A stretch of 64,000 bases of DNA, taken from positions 45,986,401-46,050,400 of the forward strand of contig OX392527.1 of NCBI GenBank assembly GCA_947623455.1. Reading direction: 5' to 3'. This DNA comes from Mimachlamys varia (Eukaryota > Mollusca > Bivalvia > Pectinida > Pectinidae). The notes under the pieces were generated by a model. It did not search any database, was not told the DNA's origin, and was given only the letters and a program-made list of their open reading frames with translations. The first letter of the stretch is position 1; the number at the start of each line of letters is the position of its first letter. Positions 13,501 through 25,500 of this stretch are shown one piece after another. The position numbers and the translations under genes were made by a program.

Positions 13501-16500
13501 AATGATTATCCTCATTAACAATTAATCTTTTTTTGCTCATCCCTTTGTCAGAACTATCTCCCCATAATTGGTATAATATGATAAGAGATACTCAGAAACT
13601 TATGTTTTGTTTTCAAAGGTAGATGGCCCATCTCCATCAGTTCAAAATAGGCTTAACATTACTAGAACAACTCCCACCCCCTCCTCTCTCTCCCCATAAA
13701 AAACCTGTTATTGTGTATTTATTGTGGCTTGCAAAGTTTGTAAACATATCTAGTACAATTAACCGAGTTGTTGATATATCTCTGGAGACAAAGGTCTGCT
13801 GCATGTAACTGTATTGCTACATGTATTGTTAATAATCCTTTTCACTGGACAGTTAATTAGATTCCCTAGCTGACTGAGTCCACCTCATTAATTATAGTTG
13901 ACTGGTAGCAGGTTAGCTTATTAATATTCAGGGTTTATATATTGAGTTGGGATATCGAAGGCGTATATATAGCATGACATAGACCCAAGGGACACGGAAT
14001 TCAATCTTAAGATCGTAACACAAGGGAAAAACTAACAATTGACATGCTGATAAGGCAGTAATGATATGATCTGGTAATGTTTTTATAATTCTGTTTCGGT
14101 CCTCCAGGTATCCGTGTCGCTGGTGTGTGGTGAAGCATTACACACCATCAGCTTTGTCTATAATATATAGTCGTCTGCCTCCATAGATTTACATTAAATC
14201 TTGGATGAATAGTATAATGACTCCAGGTCTGTAAAAACCACAGTGATGTAACTTTTATCCCTTTTTACTTATTTAAGTATAGTGCCCTGCTCCTTTAAAA
14301 AAGTATATTTGGTTTTCAGAATTTGCACCATAGAATGTTGCTTTTTTTCAAACTCATAAAAGACAGGACATATTATATTCATTAATTTTCAATATATTTA
14401 TTCAAACTTCACTTGAAGGTTAATTACCATGACAGCTCAAAGAAATTTGATAACCACAAAATAAGAATTGTAACTTAATTGGCCTTTTAGCCACTTTCAA
14501 AAACAACGGCAGCTTTGGAGCATTTTTCTAAAGTATCAATTCCATTGGAAGATTTATCACGTACCATACAATAGCTAAAAACTAGTATACAATCATAATG
14601 ATTAAAGTTACGCATGATTCTACATATTTCTCTTTGATTGATAGAATTATTCCCCTTGGTTTCAATGATACAATACTTCATGTATAACACTTGTTGATCT
14701 ACAAGTATCATTTTTTTTGAAAAATTATTTCCATTGTTTATTCAGAAATTCAACTGCACAAACAACCGGTAGTTCGACATGAAAAGGGCATTGTATGTCC
14801 AGCTTTGCAGTGCTTGTTAATATTGAACTTGTATGTCAAGTTTGTTTCCATGAACTTTCCTCTAAAGCATTAGCTAGGTTTTCTCTTACGTTCAATAATT
14901 GTTTTCATATGGGGAAATTAATGTTGAGGTAAAAAAAAATTCTTAAGATTATTTATGGTACATAGCATGCATGCAGACCTTAGCTGAGTTTTAATTTTGA
15001 AAGACTGTGAAAATAACGTCATCGTATACCTATACATGGGTCGACTATGCCTTATTTTATGGTATTGTCTTCATATATAGCATCAGACTTGTTACTTATT
15101 CATAATGGCCTCTTGTGTTACCTATAAATCCTCACAACAATCACTACAACACAAGATTGTGTTGTTTATTGATGTGAGAATCCCTGGTCCCCCGACAGTC
15201 TATACCCTGGATTATCCTCGTATATTCCCCAGTAGCATGTATAGCCTTGGACTGGTGGAGTGTTCACAGACCGCCAGTTCCCATGTATAGATGCTGGAAA
15301 ACAAGACCGGCTATCAATCCCCTGGGAATTTTGTAACAATATGTCTGCAGATCAAAGTCACGTAAATTATCCACTGGTGAATGTTTTATGCACGGATGAA
15401 AGAAGTTATTTTTACAATCCAACTTTCATCACAACAAGATGATTAGCTCTGTACATATGACATTTACATACATACATGTTCTTATCATATATTCAGAGCT
15501 GTTTGATTTATCACAATATTGAATGAACTGAAAAGATCTGATCATATATTCATGAATTACCATATTCTGATATCAAAAAATATTTTTTTTATTAAGAGTA
15601 TTAGAACATGAACATGAAAGATTCATGTTTTTTCTCTTTCAAATCAGAAACAATGCAAAGAAGTTGGTTTACAAATTGTGATATTGGCCTATATATGGTA
15701 TGATCAATATCATAGAAGTTATAGCCATGCCAGGCACTACAAAATCACCTGCAGAAGTACACAGGAGTTATCTCCCTTACTAAAAGTTGATATGTTGTAA
15801 AACCTATCTTACTGTTTTTATTGCTTCTTTCCTTTCCTTTAGAGATAATAGCTTACTACTGTAATGATTAATAAAGAAAATATCATAATTTGAAAAAAGT
15901 AATATTTGTCAATGCTAATATAAGTGATAACTTATACAGGGAAACCGCAAGGGCTTTGTAAACAGTATGTATCATTAATGGATAACTTGTTTCATATTTG
16001 TTTTAAGATTTGTTGTAAGATAAATAAAGTTGATATATATATATATAATGACTTATTAGGAGACATTGAATTAAGAAGCACAGCCAATTCTTTATTCTAC
16101 CTTCTGTTCTGGATGTTTGATGTTTAACCACCCATAATAGCTCTTTAGTTCTCACATGACATTAGTTGTCACACCATCAATGTTGTCCTATGACAACTAC
16201 ACAGAAATAAGATGTTGTACATCAGGTCAGCAAATTAAAATGAGGTCATTAGGACTTCAGTGAATATGTATTTAATTCTCCTAATATTTCAGGTTTATCT
16301 TTGATATTCCCCTTCCCCTTTACCTCTTCTTGAACAAGATTCATTTTCTTTTACTTATTTCTGATCACTCTTTACATGATATGATGGTCTTGGCAGACCA
16401 ATTCCACATCAAGGAACCAAGCCAATGAAGTATTCCTGTCTAAACTGCAGCATACGTGTGTGTTACGTCATCTTTATGATAGGGGGTGGCAGACTCTGCT

Positions 16501-19500
16501 GGTAAATGTTTTAGTTCCCGAGGTTTGCTGGAGCCTCCATAGCCACAGTTTATCTCATTTGAGTGGTGGCACGGTACATAATATACACATTATCGTAGTA
16601 CACAATTTGAAATTATACAGAACTAGTTTAATTTTACTTCTAAATTCATAAATTAAAGGGTTTTATGCACCTGGCCCTTCTGCTTCTATATTAGTTTAGA
16701 AATTTTGGATTCCTACCTTTTGGCCCCTAGCATCACTGAAGAGCCCTAGGAGGACGAAACAGCTGTATGATACAGTTTAATTCATTTTTTCGGCATACTG
16801 TATCTATTACTAAATATAAGAGGTGCAGCATCATCCTTAAACATAAGACTAAGCTGTGTCTTAAATTTAGCTTATCAAAAATATAAGATTTATGGAAAAT
16901 AGAAAAAGATTTTTTACCAGCATATTTTGAAGATAAGGTTGTGATATTGCAGCATCATTTGCTGAGACCAGCTATATATATATTAGACAGGGAAGACCTG
17001 ATACTTAAGAATATACACTGTAGACCTTCCTGTAATAATGAAGCTATATTGCATTTATTGATTTCTTTATTAAATGACAATCTTCATTCTTCCAGATCTA
17101 CAACGAGATGATCCGAGATTTACTGAGTCCATCAGCAGGAATACTTGACCTGAGAGAAGATGCTAAGGGAGGGGTTCAGGTGGCTGGACTGTCCGAGGTG
17201 ACCACACACACAACTAGTGAGGTCAGTCCACAGTCACTGTAACACAAAATTCTCTTATTTGTTTACAAATGCATTTCTGTGTTTTAATTGTTTATTGTCA
17301 GATCTAAAGTTATTAGAAATGTCAAAAATGTATCGTTCACTTATCAATTTCCCTTCCTTGATCTGTTAATGTCTAAATTATTTGTCTCTGCTGTCAAGCT
17401 GTTATTTCATTTACAACCACTAAAGATGTAACAGACATACAATTTGTTACCCTGGTACATTGTATTTATCACTGAACTATTATATACTTGCTTTAAAATA
17501 ATTGTAACGGGAGAGAAAAAATGCATGGTCACGACTAATATGTACAATGCTTAGTTTCACTTGACTGATCTATAAGCATGCTTCACTCTGTGTATGTGTG
17601 ACTACAGGTAATGGAGATGCTACTGATGGGTAACAAGGAGAGGACCCAGGAGCCGACTGCGGCCAACAAGACATCGTCACGCTCCCATGCCGTTTTACAG
17701 GTCCTGGTCAAACAGCAGAACCGTGTCCGCAACACGAGTCAGGAGGTTCGCATGGGCAAGCTCTTCATGGTAGACCTGGCCGGCTCAGAGCGTGCTGCAG
17801 CTACCCACAACAGAGGCAAACGTATGGTTGAGGGCGCTCACATCAACCGCTCCCTACTCGCACTCGGAAACTGTATTAATGCCCTCAGTAAGTCAATTCT
17901 AATATTAGGACCAGGGTCGTGTCTATATTTTGAGCCAGATGGTAAAATAATAATTAAAAATAATGATTTGTGAAAGGTTTCCTGTATCTACACATAACTC
18001 AATCACCTATTAACACACATTTGGGTAATCTCTATTCATAGGTTGGAATAATGCATTATATGCTTTCAGGGTTAAATGAGTTAAAAGGTCTCTCTTATCT
18101 AACTTTAAAAGAAAACTCTTTTCCATAACATTAAAGCCAACCAATAGTCTATAGTTTGTTCAAGAAAAGGTTACTTTGTAAATTATTAAATCTGTTTAGG
18201 AATATTTGAAAAAAAAAAATCAAACAATTTTTCAACTTGTTCAGGTGACAAGAATGGACCGAAGTATGTGAACTTTAGAGACAGCAAACTTACAAGACTG
18301 CTAAAGGATGCTCTAGGTGGTAACTGTAAGACGGTGATGATCGCCCACATCAGCCCAGCCTCTATACACTTTGAGGAATCTCGCAACACCCTCATATACG
18401 CAGACAGAGCTAAGCATATTAGAACAAAGGTAGGTAACTCCTGACAACCATACTTACACATTTGTTATCTATATTTGCCTAATAGTCCTTTAACACAAGA
18501 AAGATCATGAGGGTCAATATATACACGGAGCAAATCAGATCAAGATACAAGTTTGAAAAATTGTGTAGTGACAGACATACAAACCAAAACAAACCTTGTC
18601 CATCAGATCTAAAAGTAAGACAATATAACAGTTAGCACCAGATAATAAATTACATTTCTAGTATCTGTTATTCTCCGGAGTTCATATCTAGATATCTCAG
18701 ATTAAGAGACAGTTTTATGTCTGTAGTTTGAGGACAGACAGACAATGTATCTTGATTGTCGGATATAAATGCTGCTACCCTAAATACATTTCTGATACCT
18801 GTTATACAATAAGGTGTATTAACATTACGGTGTTTCATTTTAAAGGTACGGAGAAATGTAGCCGATGTATCTTATCACATAGCCCAGTACACTAACATCA
18901 TCCAGGAACTGCGGGAGGAGATCAATCGACTCCGTGTGCGATTACAGGACACTGTCGAGACTGGACCTGTTAGTGGTGCTAAAATAAAAACTGTTCAAGG
19001 TGAGGATAGGTCATTTTAGTTCAGATCCCACCGTTTTGTATGAAATAAAGTCACCTCTCTTAGACTATGTAGCAAATACTCATCCTGAATGTTCAGTGAT
19101 TCCAGTACTAGTCCCCCTCATCCTGATATTTCATTTTATTTCAACCTATCTATTTGATTGCATGAACCTATTGGTCAAATAGGGGAAGTTCACTTTCAAA
19201 ATGGTTAATTCACATAAATTAATTTTCATAATTGTTATTAGAGCCTTATAAATAATTGTTCATGATCATAACTGGTGATTCCCATCTTGAAAATGAACAA
19301 ATACATTGCACTTGTATTTTGTTTACCCGGGTAGATTATCTGTGATAGTATTTGTTACAAATCTGGGTGAGTACGATTTTGATATTCTACATAGGCTCAA
19401 TACTGCTACTTGGTGAAGCTACCTGGCAAAATGTCGCATTAGTTTCCACCATTCTTGGGGATCAATCCCTTGTGACCTTTGAACCTTTGATTTTGACAGC

Positions 19501-22500
19501 TGAGGTTCTGTCCAGGCAACACGGAGAAGCTCGAGAACAACTTAACAAAGTCAAGGAACAGCTCCTTATTTCATTCAAGGATCAGATGGAGCTCAGGTAT
19601 ATAATTCATCTATAACAGCCAACCCTCACTTTAGTCTAGCTATTACTAATTTGACTGTTCCATAGATCTCTAAAGCAGTGTTTTCGGAACATATATTTTC
19701 ATAATAGTTTGCCCCAATATTGAAGTCTTTTTACAAGTTAAGCTGGAAATATGTATGTGGCTATTTGATGACAAAAGTTGTACAACTTATCTTACTTAAC
19801 CTAGTTGTTTCAATTTTTAGATGATTTTTCTCCCTTTTTTAGGAAAAGTTTAATGGAACTTAATAATGCCTCCATGGAAATAAGCCTAGAAACCAATCGT
19901 AATCAGCTGATCATCAGCGAGTAAGTATACTTTGTCATTTAGGAATCAGCTTCTCTAAAAGTCAAGTTCATTTATGCATTTATAACTTTGACATGGATGT
20001 AGATGTAAATGGATATTTTGAATTAAAAGCTTAGCATAGTTTATATCAAAATATGAAATAATATAAAAAAAAAAAAAGTTCAAGTGACTGAACATGGATT
20101 TTGCTTAGGAGATTATATAGCATAGTTTATATCAAAATATGAAATAATATTTTGAAAAACTAGTTCAGGGGACTGATCATGGATTTTGCTCAGGAGATTA
20201 TATCTGTGTGTTATTCGATACATGTATTGCTTTCAGGTGGGATGTTGAAAAAGCCAAGTTACCAAGGCGAGAGGGCGGTGAGGACATGTACAGAGGTGAG
20301 CTTCCCTTGACAGGTTCTGTGTAGGTTGAAGTATTGTTTGTCAGTGAAGCAACAACTTGTTCAAATGGTTTAAAATCATCAATTATTGGGCAGTAATCAT
20401 ACACATCTTACCTGATAATGGATCAGTGGCGGGCAGGTAAAAGGTACTGATGATTGTTCGGGTGGTTGGGTGGTCGGATATGGCACAGTGGATAGTGCAC
20501 TTGCCTTTCAACAACTTTACGGTTAGGGTTTAATTACCTGATCGGACATGGAAAGGTATGGTTCATCTGCCTGACCATATGGTTTCTCCACATACTAGTA
20601 CTCTTCTACATTAGACCCCTTACTCCAGCGTCTGGGCCAACAAGAGTGATTTCACAATTGTTGGAAAATTGAAGTTTCCTTTGTTAAGAAAAGGTGAAAG
20701 CATGTATACTGTTTATCATTTCCACTGACATCCATGGACCATCGTCTTTGTTCAATAGGCTAAATTTGATGTTCATTTTATATACAGAGGATACAAAGAC
20801 CATGGAACTGTCAGGGCTCGGATCAGATGATGTGTCAGAACCTGATGAAGTGCGCATGGCTCGGGAGGAACTAAGAGTCCTTCACGAGGAGAAACATCGC
20901 ACTGAGAGGATTCGGGGAACGGTACAGAAGGAGCTAGACACAGCCAAGACGAAGACTACCCGACTGCAAGAGGTGAGGCTACATTTCTATATATAAATTA
21001 ACCTGGTCCCAACAAAAGTTACAAATTTTTAATCGAAACTTTCTCAGCAGTTGTGGATCTAAAATTTGTTAATCTATCCACACATGATAAAGTTTTTACA
21101 CTCTCCAGCCAGTGTTTTAAGCTATTCTAGATGTATACATAACTGCCCCTGTTATCTCCATTTAGACAATTTAAAAGTGCTGGTTGATTAAGGATACAAG
21201 ATAGTATTCCCTGTCCAATGTATGATCAATTGTTAATATATGTTTTGAAGACAGGCTCAGGATTTTGATATTTCATGTTACTGAAAAATTATTTTGACAA
21301 TATTGCATTTGATTATAAACTGGTGTATAAGCCACTTCTAAAGTAGTATTTTGTATGTTGGACAGAACATTCCGCAGCAGATCAACGGTGAGGACCAACG
21401 AGAGATTTTGAGTCTATTGTACAAGGTACACATCCTGGAAATAGAGAACACGGAGGTCCAGTCTGCCTGTCTGCTGCGGGAGTTCCAGATAAAGAAGAAG
21501 GACATGGTGTTGTCAAGGTTCCGACAACATCAGAACCTTACCGACCAGATTATTAAACGACAGAGGGTACTCCTGGCAGGTAATTGTCAATTAAACATGG
21601 GGATAAAAATCTGTCTTATTACATTGACTTACTTGGGAAAAAAATCTGTCTAATTACATTAACTTACTTGGGGGAAAATGAATGACAGTTAAACCTCAAA
21701 CTCAAAGTCACAAATATTTGAATTGAAATGCCTTTTGTTAGAAATAAGCAAATCTGAAACAAAACATAATTTCTTTCATATTTAATTGTGCAGTTGAACC
21801 TCGTTATGTCAAACTCGTATAACTCGAAGTCCTCGTTTAATTCAAAGTATTTTGTTGGTCCCTGACAAGCTGTACACTAGTATTCAAACTCAGTAACTTG
21901 AATGCTCTGGTAATTCCAAGCTTTCCATTTATCCTGTCCACTTCGAGATAACATGGTTCTGCTGTACTGTGGTGGGCATGCTCCTCTGAGAAGTACAGTG
22001 TACCCTCTACCTATCGCCACCCAAATCTACCGCCACCTAAACTTCTAGATCAGATTTCCCTCCTATATAATTCCCTCGTTAAGTTAGCAACCCTCGCATA
22101 CTGCCATCCGCCACACCCTTTAAAATACAAACGTCCCGAATCTCTATATATTTCCCTCGACGATAACGCCATATTGTTCTGTTTTTGGAGATCGAGGAAC
22201 TCTTTTGTGTTCCTTTTGGAATAGCATGCGGCAAAAGGAGATCAATAACTTTTTTCAGATATAAATTTGTGCCAATGTAGATCTATATGACGATATTATA
22301 CTAAGCTTGTTTTTAAAGAAATGTTGGAAATGCAATCTATTATGCAATTTTTTGGTACACAGAGAAAAACATTGCAACACCAAAAGACCTTGAGGAGTTA
22401 TACGATCTGTACAAACTGGAGCTGGATGATCGTCTCCTTCTGACAGACGAAGACTCCGGTCTCAGCCCAGAGTACCTCAAGGTAGGTGGCTAAACTGAAT

Positions 22501-25500
22501 TCCTTTCTGAATTATCATGCCATGTTATAGATCAAAATCTGTCTGTCTCCTATATAAAAAAAATCTGCTTGGATTAACATGGATAAAAAAGTGTTTTCAA
22601 TTTACAGCTCTCTGATTGATGAAATATCTGTAATATTGGAGAAGAATTTATTTTTGTTTCGCTGAAAACTCAATTGTTCAGTAACAGGTTGCTGCTAATA
22701 GGTATTACCGAGATAATGTTTATTGAGGTCTTCCTAAGTGGTTCAAGTCAGAGCTGTTACTTAATGAATGATTTTGACCAAAAGGAAATTGTCCCAAACA
22801 AAACCAGTGAGATGTTGCTATATGTTTAGACAAAGGAAATGCTAATGAAGCGAAGGAATGTATAAAACTGACATTACAATTTGGTTTGCTGCAGATTGGA
22901 GGAGTAGGTCGCAGCAACCGGTCATTCATTGCAGATGAGGCTGACCAACTTAGCACCCTTGAGGAGGAAGATGCCAGACTTACTCCCAGGTTTGGGTATG
23001 TACAATGTTGACTGTGTTGGTGCGAGTTGTCTCCCTTACATTAAGATTGCCAGCACATCCAGGCAATCTCTTTTATCTAAAAGAAATCAATGACTTAATG
23101 TGGTATTAAAGGTACATTTATAACCTACAGGATTTTTTTTTATATTTTAACTTTCCTAACCCAATATCTTTCTGATCTAGATCCCTGTCTTAACTGACTT
23201 AATGATATTTGTTTCCCCATAGTATGACAACCCTTATACTAATCCAAACACTTCTGTTTTGGGAATTGACTGTATTCTTTTCCTGTATTTTATTGTTGGG
23301 AAAATGTTTTTGTGAATGAAAAATTTGCAAATCTTTATGTTGTTATTTTGTAAATCATTAATGAAAAATGCATGTATTTCTTACCTTTTGTTCAATTTCA
23401 AAGCATTTTCATTTATTTACACAGACATAATCAATCAATGAACATCATCGACTCTTTTAATTATAACTTGTATCGTGTTTATTTTATACAAGATGCAATG
23501 TATCATTATTTCTCAAATGTAATAGTTGTTGTGTAAATAGTAAAATATGGAAATTGTTTTTGAAATTCCAGAGAAGGAGATAAGTTATTTTCAAGAAGTG
23601 CTAGAGCGCAACGCCTGAGGGATGACAATTTGTCTGTGAATTGGTTAGAGAGCTCTAATCTAAATGGTTCTCCTCGCACTCCACGCTCTCCACACTCCTC
23701 CCGACATAACAGTCCTCAGCCTTTGGCCACTGGTTTGTACAGGGACGATCGCACAACCATCACTAGCAACACACGCAATATCGCTGCACTGGCTGCAAAG
23801 AAACGATCCAAAGCCCAAACCAACCTTCTTAATCTCGAACGGCAATATGGGGAGCCAAGGTCACTATATCGACCTTCAAATGACGATGCATACTTGTCTC
23901 CTCGCACACTGGCGAGACATAACCAAAGTTACGATGACGTTGTGCTCCCGTCTATTCACAAACCTCCAAGTGAGGATAATTTGTCCAATGCAACAAAGCA
24001 GAGTGCTAACACTGACAATAGTAACCTCCCACCAATCAGGGGTGGGCGTAAAGGGACAAAGGAATCGGACTTGAAACGCAACCGACGGACACGAGGATAC
24101 GACAACAGCTATAGTTCACAGGTATATAACGCATAGGTGTCTCATTGCACAAAGTGAAAATCATATTGTTGATACACAAGACTATATTCTGAAGTATTTG
24201 ATTTCACCAGCTTATATAATACACTATTTGTATAGATATCGCATTGTTTTTTACCCAGTGTTTATTCAGGGCTAAATTGTTTTTCAAGGCATATTAATTA
24301 GAAACTTAACAACACCAGAATATTTCTATCAAAGTATTTGTATTTGATCAGTTTCATAGTTATCCAATTTATGTTAGACCTGCTTGTGAATGGCCTTGAT
24401 TGACTATAGCATCAGCACACTTGTACAATACAAACATGGAGGCACCTGCTTTTTTTTTTTTATAGGACCTTAACATAGGACATAAAACCAAACCTGAAAA
24501 TTCAGCACAAAACTTTCATCAGTATATTTTGAAACATTCAAACCCAAAGCAAAAAATCAGTGGAATCGGTTTCATAATGATCATCAGAAGACAAGAAAAA
24601 CAAAAGTACATACAAATGTACTAAACTATTTGTAAACTTTCTTGTCTGAATTTTTCAAAAATCTGTCATTGAATTCATAAGTTGCATAATTCAAGGTGCC
24701 TTCCTTTATTTACCACCAATAAGGTCAGTATTTAAGGTGTTTTGAAATGATCATTTTCGTTTCATTTTTATTCTGGATTATTCTTTATGTTTTACTGTTA
24801 TTTTATTGTTTTGTAGTATGCAAAAATGAATGCTGGAAGAAACAGACATGGTGGTGAGTCATTTTCTACAGAACCATATTCATATTTAGGAGTCATATTT
24901 GTCTCAATAATACTAAGAAAAAAAATACATTGGTTAATGAAAATAATTCTATTTTTTTCCGAGCAGCCTATGGTCTTAATCAAAGAATAAGTCAAATATA
25001 CTTCATTTAACCATTGCTTAAATAACTGAATGCCGGATTCGAAAAAAATGAGTGATGTGTTCAGAAAATGTACTGTAATTTATTTCTTTTTTTTGTTTCA
25101 GTTGACATTTATGGAAGAACAAAACGTGGACAGAAAGGTAAAGCTCTTCTTGTTCTTAGAGAAACAAGAAACCATAAAATGAAAATTAATCTTAAAAGGG
25201 CAAACAATTTCTTCATTTTGTTGTATAATGAGTTGTTGCTTTAAGCCTGCACAATCTATTCATATATACCAAAAGGGAAACATTTTGGAAACATATTCAG
25301 TTGTCCTTTTTAGTATGAAAACAATATGAAGGATTATAGACAGTGTAGCTAAAAGCTAGGGGAGATAACTCAATTTTCTTATCTCCCTTTAGGTGATTCC
25401 TCTGGAGGCAGTACACCACAGAGCAAGTCTAAGGGCCATGTACCAACAATACCGAGCTACAGGAAGGGAGACATTGCTGTGCACGGCTTTAGTCTGCCAC

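Noticed and set aside
21996..22190. Second pogo-like element beginning TACAGTGTACCCTCTACC
   Set aside because: The left end looks pogo-like after a TA, but I could not find a convincing inverted right end.
23664..24074. 136-codon plus-strand frame and two minus-strand frames over the KIF19 tail
   Set aside because: Shadows of the real KIF19 tail exon in other frames.
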